Assembly (NCBI RefSeq): GCF_000204055.1
Contig: NW_006768836.1
Location: forward strand, 161,918-225,917
Direction of reading: 5' to 3'
Source of the DNA: Melampsora larici-populina 98AG31
Taxonomy: Eukaryota > Basidiomycota > Pucciniomycetes > Pucciniales > Melampsoraceae
DNA: 64,000 nucleotides
Position 1 is the first letter of the stretch, and each line of letters opens with the position of its first letter. Position numbers and translations under genes: made by a program. The notes under the pieces were generated by a model that was given only the letters and a program-made list of their open reading frames with translations, made no database searches and was not told where the DNA came from. Shown here one piece after another: positions 33,481-45,290 of the stretch.

Positions 33481-34338
33481 AACTTAATCTGTTTCTTTTC
33501 GGCTTAAGGACGTATTATCACCTGTTTTTTCTTTTTGATCAACTCCTTTTTTTATCTATATATATATATATATTGTGTATTTCTTTTTTTGATCCGTTTG
33601 GCAAGTTTTCTTTTTTGTTTTGTTGAGGGGTTTATTTCGGTGGGTCATCAGCTTTATGAGTTAAGTTTTTTTTATATATGGGATAGATAATTCGATTTAG
33701 ATTTTGATTTTTCATCATCATTTTACATGATGAATTTGTTTTTTGATATTTTTCTATTTATATATATATATATATCTTTTTTTTTGAAAATTCATTTATA
33801 ATACAAATATGTTTTGTAGAAGGTTTTTTTCGAATTATTAAGATATATAAAACTCAACTTATGAAGGAAAACACTTGGAGTGTAGATAAGTTTGAAATGA
33901 TCAGGAGGTTGGGATTGAATGAGGTTTTTTTGTATGTGTGTGTGGAGGAAATATGAATGTAGAGTATTGGATTTGTAGGTTTCTTTGGTTTGGGTTGCGT
34001 GGTCTGAGGTTTCTTTGTGTGAGATTTGAATTTGTTTTGATACATACAAAGAAAGTGTCTGAGGCAAACGTTCTGGGATTGTATTTGATTGAGGTGTTAA
34101 TTATCCAGTTTGTGAAGTACCCATGGATCATCAATTATGACCAACCCCTGATATGATTGCTTGATGTTGGTAACGGAATGGGAGAGTTGGGATACGGGTC
34201 GGGTTATTTTCTATACATCTCTTGATCCACAGCTATCATCTATGACATCATAGCTGTTGATCACCACATTCTTTTGCAAATTTCCCATAGTGTTCACAAT
34301 CATTGATATCAATTATTCTTGTTTGCTATCAAGGTATT
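33481..34338. other. AT-rich intergenic region, no gene seen
   Basis: Several (TA)n tracts (33557-33572, 33758-33774) and poly-T runs. ORFs on both strands at 33790-34160 overlap each other and are low-complexity; none is supported. Confidence 0.5.
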
Positions 34339-34613
34339 TATGGTGTTCAAACCTGTGCAAGAAATTTGCAATTTTTGTGATAGTTCTCTGCAAGTTCTTT
34401 TAACATCTTACATAGAACTTGCACGGAACTTGCAGACTTAAGACTTATGTATGTTAACCTAGGCTTCCCTGCTTTGAGGCCAAATGATCCAGCTTGCGCA
34501 GTTTTTTCAAGCAGGGTTGTGAAAAAATTAATTAAGCATGATCCGTGCAAGAAATCTTGCACGGATCTTGCAGGTTGGTCTTGCAAATTTTTTGCACAGG
34601 TTTGAATGCCATA
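34339..34613. mobile_element. 275-bp MITE with inverted termini and ATT flanks
   Basis: The left end TATGGTGTTCAAACCTGTGC and the right end (complement of TATGGCATTCAAACCTGTGC) form an imperfect terminal inverted repeat of about 34 bp. The flanks show a 3-bp direct repeat ATT (34336-34338 and 34614-34616). Internally it has further gtgcaag inverted motifs and no coding capacity. A 3-bp duplication suits PIF/Harbinger or CACTA-type mobilisation, but the family is not certain. Confidence 0.65.
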
Positions 34614-34739
34614 ATTATACAATCATTTGAAGTTGATTTGAATTTTTTCAAAACTAAAGGTGATAAAAACCATCAAGTTTACCTAAAAATTAGCAATTTC
34701 TCTCAAAAAATCAATTTCTCTAATAAATATCAAATGAGC

Positions 34740-36085
34740 AAGGATGGTTCATTCAACTGTGAAGCTGCAAAAACTGTGGTGGATAAATTGGAATCCCTTA
34801 CCACTGAATATGAATCTAGTGAGGGATCCAACAAAAAACTATGGCAAAAATGTGATCTCTTTTTGCCAAAGTGATTCACCAAACTGATACTGTCAATGGT
34901 CCATGTTTGCATCCACCTTATTGAAATGGAGAAAGATAATGATCAAAGTGTTCATAAAAATGAAGGGCCAACAACAACTAGGCCAGGTATCTAATCCAGT
35001 TTCCAGAAGATTTTGTCCTGGAAACCGGAAAAAATCTCCTCAGGTTCTTATCCTCACCCAAAAAGAAATTGATATGGCTCAAAGAGCCCATAACTTATTG
35101 GATGCAGAAAATGAAAAAGATAAAGGTAGATCTCAAAGATCTATGTCTCCTCCTCCTTCATCTAGTAAAAGTAGATCTAGTCAAAAACATTCCAAGAAAC
35201 ACAGAACAGATGTCAACTCTGATGACTCTTTAGACTTGGGCAAAAAAACTGCAGAACAATTCAAAAAGGTTTGATTGGTTTTCTAGAGCCAAATCAGGTT
35301 CTTATTTGTAGATGTCTTATACTCCCGGGGCAGTTAGATTTGCTCACACTAAGAAAGGTTATGCATCAAACTTACCTTTGGCGGCTAAAAGATTTAATAG
35401 AAGTGTTAGACCATCAGATTTTTCTAAAACTCTCATGAAAGAACTGTTGGAAGGTAAATACATTGATCTATAACCTATCAAAGGAGAGTATTTGGCAAAA
35501 CAGAAAGGTCATACAGCTCCTCGTACATTGGATGGTAGTGACAAAAATCTTTCTTTGCAAACCATATCCCGCTCTGAAAAACTCATGGACGTGCAAGAAT
35601 GGCATTACTATTTTGACATCCTTCCAAGAACATATCAAGCTAGAAGCATTTCCAAGTTGTTACAAATCTTTTACAAAATATGTGCATTTCATTAAATCTT
35701 AGTTTATGTCAGATGGTTCAAAAGTGGACTGGTATTGTGTGGCAAGTTTTGATGCAGCACTCCAATATCATTTTGCAGCTTGTGAGAATCTATCATTCAG
35801 CAATTTTGATCACAAATCTCTCTCAACTTTATCAATAAAGTATATGACAAGAGCTTATGAAACTTGTCATCCAGAAGCATCTTTGAGCGCAAAACCATAC
35901 CAAGGTTCATCTCTGCCAAGACCTAGTCAATGTGAGCCAGCTACTTCAAGAAATCAGAATTCTCCGTTGTACTACAACCATACCTATGTATACAAGAATC
36001 GGTTGGGAGTTGAGGATACAAGGAGTTTATGAGAGGAAGAGCAGCATTTTTTTGCTTGGGATCTCAGGCATTGTAAGATAGGTAG
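34740..36085 (+). pseudogene. Putative gag-like remnant of the old retroelement
   Basis: Broken plus-strand frames: 34903-35274 has a Lys/Ser-rich stretch (SPPPSSSKSRSSQKHSKKH). 35706-36032 contains DGSKVDWYCVASFDAALQ and a Pro/Ser-rich end. The order upstream of an RT remnant suggests the structural part of the element, but there is no diagnostic motif. Confidence 0.4.
36008..36085 (+). repeat. 78-bp direct repeat, copy 1
   Basis: Starts agttgaggatacaaggagtt and ends ttgtaagataggtag. It matches 38478-38555 with a single mismatch. It lies at the broken edge of the gag-like remnant. Confidence 0.9.
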
Positions 36086-36966
36086 AGTTCCCTTGTTGAG
36101 ATATTTGGATTGTAACATGGGAATACACAGGCCATTCTTGAGCCAGCATCTAAGGATGCAAGAAGTACAGTACAACCAAAATACAAGTAGCCTTGTAGAT
36201 GGCTCATAACATGTGCTATATCATGATTCACAAGTGTCTCTCAAATCTGACTAGCTTGTTGTGTGAATACCATCCTCTGACATAAGTGATCCAGCCAATG
36301 TCCCATGATTTCCTTTATGAGCCAGTGATATCTTCCATGATTGATGTAAGGTCTTGAACTTGATCCCATTGGGTAGCACTTGACTTCATTGTGGAATGGG
36401 TTGGTTAAGGGCTTTCAGTACATGAACTTTTGGAACAATTTTCAAAAAATCTATCTCCTCCCACACAATTTGACATTTGGAGTCTCTGAGAGAAAATCCA
36501 TGGCTGTCAGATCAAAGTCTATCAGGTTTTATCTGTTCATGATGTCATTCACATACTCTTTCTCTTGTTTGGAGAAGATAACATTTTTAGTGGAATTTGA
36601 CCATGGCAAAACCCCCTTGTAAATTGCCTTCTTTTCAGGACCTCGCACTATAGGCAGCAAGAAAGAATAGTCATGATTTATTAAAGATATCGATTGTTTG
36701 TATCAATGTCTTTGGGGAAACGCTACAAGCTCTTCCAGTTTGATACAGCTCAGCAAGGGAGTCAAGTTTGTTCTTTGGGGGGCTTTTGATAAGGATGGGT
36801 TACAAAACTAATGAGGATTCTCTTCTTATCTTTACTCTATTCAGACTTTGTACATTGATTGGTCTATTTAACAAATTTTTTAAAAAAAAGAGAATTTCAC
36901 AAAACAAAAAACAATCATTCCATCCTGATGAACTTGATTGAAAATGAAATCCATTTGACGAGCTTT

Positions 36967-37317
36967 TCATGATCCACCACCTAGTCCTTTCTTCATTCCA
37001 CCACCGGGCGGTCCTTGCAACATTCGACGTTCCATTCGGACTGGCTTGGCCTCTCGAAGCTTAAAATGATTTGTGACAAAATGATAGAATAATTAGTAAG
37101 AAGAATAATATCTGTGATATGTTGGTTCTGGAAGACACAAAAAAAAACTTACAGGAGTAAAAGATGGAGTGTTTCTTGAAGGTGATCCTTCCTCAATGGA
37201 TTGCCTTACTCCCTCCGTTTCCAAACTGTTTGAACACGGAACTCCGTTATACCCTGCAAATAACATGGTGATGATTAAAGCAAGCGTGATGAAACGAGGT
37301 GTGATATAAGACATCAT
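36967..37317 (-). CDS. Small secreted protein, candidate rust effector
   Basis: 85 aa from two exons (37317-37153 and 37059-36967) joined by a 93-bp GT-AG intron; both exons hold whole codons. Residues 1-25 form a signal peptide (MMSYITPRFITLALIITMLF, then AGYNG). The mature part is small, with a single Cys (PCSNSLETEG), an acidic-Ser stretch and a basic, Gly-rich C-terminus (RMERRMLQGPPGGGMKKG). A TATATATATA tract lies about 125 bp upstream of the start. No known domain. Small secreted proteins are common effector candidates in rust fungi, but nothing here shows a host target. An in-frame upstream ATG at 37377 would bury the signal peptide and is not preferred. Confidence 0.6.
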
Positions 37318-37377
37318 TTTGGGCGGGTGGAAGTGCTTTTGTATATGAAATCGAGGATGAAAAAAGTTACAGAACAA

Positions 37378-38477
37378 TTGTTGATTTAGGGAAGATAATT
37401 TTATACAATATAGTTATCTCGAATCAAAAATTGATATTTGTATATATATACGACTATACGACTATGATATAAATTGAAGTTGGAATGAGTTTGGATAGGA
37501 TAGGATGAAGAGGAACTTTTGTGGTCGAATGAAAGAGGTTTTATAGGAGAAATCCTACTACTAATCATGTCCTTGAAACCTCGAAGGAAAGGTCAAATTA
37601 ATGCAGGCGCGGCCGTGGCTTTCCATTCGTAACGCTCGTCATACGTAGTCTTCCCTACGTTCTTTGATCGTCACCTCTAACCACGCTAATTATCTTCACG
37701 GCCTTGTTCAAACTTGAGGAAATCTCCAGTTTGAAGGCCAAGGTTAAAGAAATGTTAATGAAAACTACTCCTTTGTTACCGAATTTATCGAAACAACCGG
37801 TCTGCTACGACATAGATTTATGCTGTTTGGCAACCAGCTGGCAAAGTCCTGTTTATTTTTGAAAAAAAAACGAAAAAAACTATGTACAGTCAAATCACAA
37901 GACCTTGTCACAACTTCCCCGCCAATTTGCTCGAGTTTGGCGAGCGAAGATGGTCAAGCTTTTGTGATTTGCCTGTACAAAAAACTAAACACACCTGAAA
38001 GTCGTATAGTTGCATGTTTATAGTTGTATACTTTCTTGTTTGTTTTTTTACGGTGAACAAAATGCATATTCGGGCCCCAAAATATCTAGCTTCGAGGACC
38101 TGATGCATACTTTGCTCATCATGCGCTATTGGTATCTGATCCCGGTGTTGGCAAAAGCGTAAATTACCCACTTTATAGTTTCTGTGTATAGTTGTAAAGA
38201 AAAACAAAAAAAAACTATATACAACTTCAAGCACGGTAAGTGTCGAGTAGCATTTGTTGAGGATATTGAGATTCTTGTGTGGAACAAGTAACAAATACTT
38301 GTACAAAACTTTTCACAAAGAGTTGAGTTGATCATTGGGTTTGAGCAAACTATGGCGGTCATGCCCGCATTTTCTCTAGTAATTTCAAAATACAAGCAAA
38401 ACATCAAGAAAAAGTAATGACAGAAAGAAAAAAGAAGTATAAGAAAGAAAAAAAAGAAAAGAACAATGGTAATGTTT
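37378..38477. other. Upstream flank of the secreted-protein gene, no other gene
   Basis: AT-rich, with two related tracts (aaaaaaactatgtacag near 37872 and aaaaaaaactatatacaac near 38207). Overlapping minus-strand ORFs (37908-38306, 38126-38491) are low-complexity and unsupported. Confidence 0.45.
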
Positions 38478-38555
38478 AGTTGAGGATACAAGGAGTTTAT
38501 GAGAGGAAGAGCAGCATTTTTTTGCTTGGAATCTCAGGCATTGTAAGATAGGTAG
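38478..38555 (+). repeat. 78-bp direct repeat, copy 2
   Basis: Second copy of the 36008-36085 repeat with one base change (ggaatctc for gggatctc). Downstream of it the old retroelement's RT region begins. Confidence 0.9.
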
Positions 38556-38769
38556 TAAATGTCCAAGACAATATTGATGTGTTGTTGGTAGTTTTTATAT
38601 TCAATTTCTTCTAGATTCATTTCACTAGAAGAGTTAGGACATCTATTCAGAAATACTAATTGAAACGTGATATACATTTTAACAGAATGTTGAAGGATGT
38701 TGGAAAGAGCACCCAGGAGTTGAGCATACCTGAAAGAGATAAAAAATCATTTAAGATAAGAATAATTAC

Positions 38770-40245
38770 TGACATTTGAGTTCATTCAGTTCATCAAGGA
38801 AGTTTGAAGAGATGATAATAGATGAGAGTTCTTCACATAGAGTTTTACAAGGCTACATTTGGGATGGAGTAAGAGACAAAGGATGTTCTCCAGCCATCAA
38901 GTTGAGTATTCACACGAGACCATTTTCAGATGCTCCATCTTTATAAAAAGATGTCAATGCAGCTTATGCGCTTAATCAATCCCATTTCTTATTTAAGATC
39001 AATACACCAATCAAAGTTGATGTTTCGGAAACTTTGTCGATTAATCATCCTAATAGGCAATTCATTGATTCAGTTCTAAAAGGATTACACTTAGGTTTTT
39101 GGTCTAGTTCATCTTTACCATCATCTGAGGTGGTAGATGGTCCAAACCATGCTTTTTGTGAAAATTTCAAGGACATATTGGAGGTTCAGTGTCAAGAAGA
39201 AATCAACAAAGGCTGTTCATAAGAGTTCACAACACTACATTCAGGCATGAAGGTCATTCCGCTTTTGATGAATTCTAAAAAAGATTTGGTAGGTATGCGG
39301 GTTTGTTCCAACATGAGTGTAGGAAGACCATCTCCAAATGACTTGATAGATAAGGACAACAGTGTGGTTACTTACATCAATTTTTTATTACTTATTTAAT
39401 CAACATGAAGAAAGAGGAATCAGAACTTGTGTTATTGAAGTCCAATGTAGAAACAGGATTTAGAATAATCCCTCTCCACCTTCAGTATCAGCTTTGTCAA
39501 ATAATGAGAATTAAGGATAAGAAAAGAATAGATCATAACCTGACATTTGGTTCTTGAGCAGCACCTCATATATGGTGTGGTGTTGTCTTTAGTTCTTTGG
39601 GTAGCTGAGTTTGTCTTCACTATCAAGAAAATGAACAATATGATGGACAATGTTTGGGGAGTTTGTTACAGGAAGGATTTCATCAATTTTATAGGCAGAA
39701 AGATTCTGATTCCACAAGCTAGACTTTTGACTCTATTTGATATGCTTGGTATCCCTTGGCTTTCGAAAAAGCAAATATTTGGTACAGTGATCAAAATTAT
39801 AGGACACATGGTTGATTCAGGAGATGATTATGTATCTACTCCAAAAAGAAATTGAAATTACTTCAAGTGGTAGAAAGTTTCATATCTTGTCCTCAGCATT
39901 CTTCAAAAGAGTGGCAGGAGCTTCGAGGTCATGCTTCATGGGCATGTACATTGACGTCATGGGGTAGGTATGCTGTGCAAAGTTTATATGAGAAGATAGG
40001 AGGGAAGTATGAAAAATATCTTCAAATTCCTTTGAACAAAGAGAATCAAAATAATTTAAGATGGTGTTTAAATTACTTAAATGAGGCAGAAGGAGTTCAA
40101 TTTTTCAATTCTATGAGATGGACTTTGCAGGATGCTAATTCAGTCTGTTTAACTGATGCATGTATCTTGGGGATTGGATCTGGGAGCCAGTTCCTTGGTT
40201 AGGTTGTTATTCTGTTCTTCCACCTCCAACTTGCAACATATTGTT
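38770..40245 (+). pseudogene. Reverse transcriptase-RNase H remnant of the old retroelement
   Basis: Fragments in consecutive frames: VSETLSINHPNRQFIDSVLK and GLHLGFWSS (39010-39110), VCSNMSVGRPSPNDLI (39300-39350), IPQARLLTLFDMLGIPWL and KQIFGTVIKIIGHMVD (39700-39820), CLTDACILGIGSGSQFLG (40145-40200). This is the order of RT then RNase H in basidiomycete YR elements. The catalytic box reads MMDNVWGV, so the second Asp is lost, and several stops interrupt the frame. It is clearly inactive. RNase H sequence continues to about 40245, where the Ngaro-like insertion seems to begin. Confidence 0.65.
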
Positions 40246-40965
40246 GGGGGTAGTACGTGGAAAGCAACAAAAACCTGAATGCCTGTGAGTGTGACAATGT
40301 TCTAGAGGTGAACTCCTGCACCTCTTGTCACAATACCTACCTGATGACACTAACCTATACAATCATAATAAAAAGCAAGATGATTATAGAAAAGATAATA
40401 AGTTAGATAAGAAAGAAAATAATAGAAACTCTTCTATCTCTGCTATATGGGTAAGTGCTAGGCAAACAAGCTCTTAGTTTCAGATACATCTAGTTTACAA
40501 GTGTTAACTACATATATCCAGTTCTCAGCCTTATGCTATCCTAACCTAGGATTTCCTAAGTTGAGAATAGTGTGGGGGGGTGTCTCAAGCACAGAACGGT
40601 ACCGGGGTCTCCTTGGGGGCCTACTTCTGAGGCCCTGCGGGGTCTGACCTTTGGTCTGTTCCGTGCTCCAAACTGCGTAAAGTGCCTGAAAGGGGTACCG
40701 GAGAGCGTTGACCTAGCCTACCATGCCTTGGGGCATCAAAGAGCCCCAAGCTCACTAGGCCTACTCTTGCAGGTGCCACAAGGCTTCTGTATGGCTGAAA
40801 AACCTGCAGATCCCCCCTGTATTGTTGTTGTCAGTCCGGTCATCTTGGTGAACTTAAATTTTCTGTCACATATGTCTCTCAAGGTCTTGCGTACCCAAAG
40901 GGTAACAAGGTTCAGTTCATGATCTTCTCAATTAGAGTTTGATTACATATGATTCTCCTTCTCAT

Positions 40966-42060
40966 TCATTTCTTTCGAATTTCCATCTTTTTCAACCAGT
41001 TCCTATCTTCTTCTAATTCTTCTTCATGAAACTTCCAAAGGTATCTCTCGTAAGCACGTGATTTCCACCTGCCTTTACTTATGATTTGGGGTAAAGGGAC
41101 CCCTTTGTTCCAAAGGAAGGAAGCCCCTCCTACTTGGAAAGAATGGCCTGTAAGTCCTTCATAGCCATCCTTCTTCCATAATTTGCGTAGTAACACCATT
41201 ATACCATTCTTAGTTAAGCTTGTACCTCCACCTTCGTCTTTTTGACCGTAGGTAAAGAGCTGGTTATCTGTGTATGAACCGTTTGCTATATGTTGGCGTA
41301 GGAGTCGTTCGACTGCTCCGACTGGGTCCAGTATTGATTGATGTCTTCATAAGGTAAGTTGTTGAACTTCCCCGGGCTTCGCCGTTTTGGCTTCCCTTAG
41401 GTCTATAGTCATGATTTGTTCATCTGGAGTTATTTTGACATCTTCAATTCTGATTCTTTTTGTTTCACTGAGCGTAGTCAGTTCACCAAGACAGGCCATG
41501 CCCCAGAAGTCTACCAGCGCAACTGTGACCGCTAGTTTGGATGGCTTGTCTTTCCTCTCTAGGTTACAAAGTAAGCTTGCTAAGTGTTTAATTCAGAGTG
41601 GTCGTTTTGAGGGTTTTGTTTTTGACTTCGCGTCTAGTAGTTTTGCTGCTTTTAGCGCCAAATTCACTTCTTTTGGTTCGATGTCAGGGAATTGGAGGTG
41701 GTGGAGCAGGTGCCAGGCTTTCAGAACGGACAGGTAGGTTTTGATTGTACTCGGCTTGATCTCGTGATTGGTTTTCAGCTCTCCTTCTACTTTTGGACAG
41801 GACCATTGGATGAAATGTAGGATGTCGATGGCATTAGCTGGTAAGAGTTGGTGTCTTTCTTTTGCATTTTCTTTCCTGAAGATCATGTATTTTGTGATTG
41901 CCAAATTATATAGGATCAGTGTGTCCTGCAACCAGCTGCCCCCTAGGACCATCAATCTCTGTACCGGGTTTACATCCAACTTCACTACTCCGTATTGGTT
42001 GCTAATGAAGCTGTGGATTTTCTTCAGATTTATTTGATCGTTCTTGTTGGTACCCTCCAT
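40966..42060 (-). pseudogene. Tyrosine recombinase remnant of the second Ngaro-like element
   Basis: The N-terminal part (42060-41593) matches the intact recombinase (KPSTIKTYLSVLKAWHLLHH). The middle is frame-shifted. The C-terminal part (41199-40966) has GYEGLTGHSFQVGGASFLW and GRWKSRAYERYLWKF. The catalytic Arg of the H-x-x-R pair is Gln here (HSFQ, compare HSFR in the intact element), so the enzyme would be dead even without the frame damage. Confidence 0.78.
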
Positions 42061-42061
42061 T

Positions 42062-43955
42062 TCAACATTGTATTAGGAAGCGCAATAGGTCTACGGGGAG
42101 TTGGATCTTGACTTCTTCAAACCAAAACAGATTGGTTTTGATTCCTCTTGAAAGGGCGTCTGTGTTGTTATCCCCTGAGGTCACTCGTTCTTGTTTAATG
42201 GAGCACTGGTTTGTAGTTAGGAGTTTTTGAATATTTTTCCACTCATTATTGACTGCTTGGTCTTTGGATTGTGTGTTTCTGATTGCCGCTTCAGTAGTTG
42301 TATTATTGGTCCAAACTACGAAACACCTCCCTTTCAAATGCATCAGTTTCAGAACCACTAGTAGTCCCAGTCGTACTGCGACTGTTTTGAGCCAAGCAAT
42401 GTTTCTCTTGGTTTGATCTTTGTCAACGTCATCCCACCCTGGGAGCAGTTTGAAACGTGCCCAATTGGACCCTACTAATATCCCAATTCCGTATGACGTT
42501 GAGGTGTCTCCAACCCATTTTATATCTTCTGGGTCGAGGTTGGGAATTATCCTCATGTGGTCAAAACTGGTCAGTACCTCTAGCCATTCTTCGAGGTTGT
42601 CTTGTACTGACTGCGTGATTCCTCTGCGTGCTTTGCTGTTCCTCCAGGCACCTTTCCAACCGTAGAGCTCTTTCATGTAGCATTTCATGTCTGGCATGAT
42701 GTAGGTAAGGTGGCATAGTTGTCCAACTAGTTTTTCTACGGGTTTTTTCTTCCATTTCTCTCCATTGAGCAACACTTTTACTTGTAAGATTCGTATCTCT
42801 AGTTTTTCTTGGGGTAATCTGACTGTTTTTTCTATTCCATTCCATATAAAGCCGAGGTATTTCTGCTCATCGGCAAAGTCGGAGTATTTGGTATGGTTCA
42901 ATTTGACTCCCATTCTGGCGCTCAGATGAAGAACTGATTCCATTTTGAATTCTGATCCCACTTCTCTTAGGATTAAGTTCTTGTCCACCCACCTGAAGAT
43001 CTTGGGGATGCCAAGGGCTTTCTGCATGATGTCTTTCCATGTGTCCGCCGCACAACCGAACGTGCCGCAACCTGCCGCAACCTGCCACGCCTCCAAAACC
43101 CACCCTTGTGTCGACCCACAGTCGGTTGTAGAAGTCAAGGATTAGGAGGTACCTCTATTGAGATGGGTGTGCAGGGATTTGCCTATACGCTTTCAGCCAG
43201 TCGAAAAGTGCTAGTTGCCACTTCCTGTCTGATCTCCTCAAGAAATCTGCTAGGATTTTGAAATCGTCCCACATTGTCATGAATTCATCTTTATCTACAA
43301 ATGAATTCACTGACTAATGTGGAGAAGTTGAGATGTCAGTGTCTATTTCCGTCCTTCTTCCCCCTTTCCCTCTTTTTTTTTTTGGAAATTACTTACTGGT
43401 ATTTCAGCTTTGTGTTGTGGGAATGAAAGGTTGTTTACCATTGTTATTAGTCACACTCCCCATAGGGTTGGATTGAAAGAAGCCAAAGTGGTTGTGGACT
43501 TCTTGGTGTGTGAATGGCGGGTAAAGTTTCCCCTTGGTTTTTTCTTTTTTTATTGTTTTCTCGATTTTATCTCCTACCAGTAGAGCTGATGTCTGGTTGG
43601 CCGGGGTATACCAAGGGAGTCCTTCTATGGTATGATCAGGGATGCCCTGGTCAAATCCTTCTTTTAGACTGACCAGTACATCACCCCATTCTTCGACAAG
43701 ATCGAGTTCGACCATCAACTCTTTGCATTCAGCAATGTTTAATTTGCACTGGGCTTCCTTTGGCCATCTGCCTGGTTGGACAGGTCTTTGGATAGGTTCA
43801 GGTTCAGGAGGGTCTATAGGAAACCTTTCATCGGTTTCTGTATCAGATGATGGTCTTATGAGGAAACGGGCAAGTGGGTCCCAGTCATTTTTGTCTCTCA
43901 TATCTCTCGGGGGAGCTGGGGGGGGTTCTCTCTGGAGGGGCACATATTCAAGCAA
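42062..43955 (-). pseudogene. Reverse transcriptase-RNase H remnant with an intron-like insertion
   Basis: Homologous over its length to the RT of the intact Ngaro element: GIPDHTIEGLPWYTPANQTS and PPFTHQEVHNHFGFFQSNP, NSFVDKDEF, LALFDWLKAYRQIPAHPSQ, then RNase H with WVGDTSTSYGIGILVG and VWTNNTTTEAAI. Damage: a TAG stop at 43157-43155 where the intact element has Trp (SQWRF); a 10-bp tandem duplication at 43065-43084 that shifts the frame; FRWVDKNLI in place of FRWVDDNLL, so the second catalytic Asp is Lys. An 83-bp GT-AG segment (43396-43314) interrupts the frame between Pro and SVNSFV, residues that are contiguous in the intact element. Confidence 0.8.
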
Positions 43956-44370
43956 TTTGCATTTCTCTAGTCATTTCAGGTCGGCGTGGTGGATTCTATA
44001 ATACTCACAACTTTTGGCTTGCATCACCTGATGTGTTTGGTCTGCTTGCTTGCGAACTTGAGCCGCCTTGACTCCCACTTCCCCCTTCTCCTTGAGGTCT
44101 GTTTCAATTCCCACCGTTCCCTGAACCACCTCTCTTGGCTCCACCTCTTCCTCCTCTGTTTCCGTCTTTCTTGTAGTAAGGATTGAAATTTTCTTTCTTT
44201 CCTTTAAAGTTTGGGTTTATTCTCATAGCTGGTTGATCAGCTTGTTGATGTTGGAAGTATGGTTGTTGGTGATTAACCACTGGTTGGGCGTACTGGTGGT
44301 AGGCTTGTGGGGTTGACTGATAGGTGGGGTGCTCATGTGATTCGTGTCTATTCTGCGACCAGAGAGTTGA

Positions 44371-44931
44371 TCACACTGATTGTGTTGATCTTGTTGGTTC
44401 CAACTTCTCCTCTTTAGTGTCTGTTCGGCTAGGATCATCCCATTTGGTTGTTCTACCTTCCCAATTGGAGCCGTTGAGCGGGTCAATGAAGTGTTTGGTT
44501 CCGTTCAAGGCGTACGGGTTATCGAGAAACATGTCATCGTTGTAGCAAAGGGTGTATCTTTCAGCGAGTGGCTGGATCCTTGGGTTGCGTATACTAATAT
44601 CCGCCATGGAAGTACCATCTTCACCCACTTTGAATACCAAGTAGGTCTGTCGCATCATGAGATCATAGCGGTATGCTAATACCCAACAACCATCATTTTT
44701 GTTTTGGATGTCTAGAACTTTCTCGAAATGGGCTTTCATGACGGGAAGGACTTCCATTTGTTTATAACGAGCGAGGTAATGTAGGAACAGATCCTTTTGG
44801 CGATGCCACTGTGCGACTGTGGTCCGCCATTTGCTAAGAATTGGAGAACCATTGTACGCCGTTGAGTCAGTGTCTTTAGTTTTTGTACAGGACGATTCAT
44901 TCAAGACAAAGGCATGTCTTGACGGAGCCAT
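44371..44931 (-). pseudogene. Gag-like core of the second Ngaro-like element
   Basis: 186 aa open frame. It shows clear similarity to residues 210-340 of the first element's gag-like protein: WRTTVAQWHRQKDLFLHYLA, CWVLAYRYDLMMRQTYLVF and NPYALNGTKHFIDPLNG. The RG-rich tail is lost or out of frame. A following plus-direction low-complexity region near 44090-44200 reads as basic residues in minus frames. Non-functional in context because the element's other ORFs are broken. Confidence 0.65.
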
Positions 44932-44957
44932 GCGTGATCGAAGATAGACAAGGGGAT

Positions 44958-45290
44958 TTAACGACTAAATTCTTTCAACGCAGTGTCCCCGTAAGGTGAG
45001 AGTGCATTTAAGTGGTTGGTGATCATTTCGCCCTTCTGGACTTTCATCGTTTTCCTCTCTGTCGATGACTTGGAGGTTTTTTCTGACATATCAGGAGCTG
45101 TTTTGTCGTTTCCTTTTTCTAAGAAGGTCAACCAGGCTTGTTTCTCTGCGCTTAGACGATCATAGGTTTGACGATCTTTGTCTTTGAAGGCTTTCTCGAT
45201 TGCTTCCTCTAGGCGTAGAGTTACGCTATTGGTCGCAGAAGGAGTAGTTGCCATTTGGTTGTTTCCTACTGTTGTGAGAATCATTTGCAC
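44958..45290 (-). pseudogene. N-terminal gag segment of the second Ngaro-like element
   Basis: 110 aa, separated from 44371-44931 by a stop. Charged, Lys/Glu/Thr-rich with a possible helix (LRLEEAIEKAFKDKDRQTYD). No domain is recognised; the call rests on position in the element. Confidence 0.45.
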
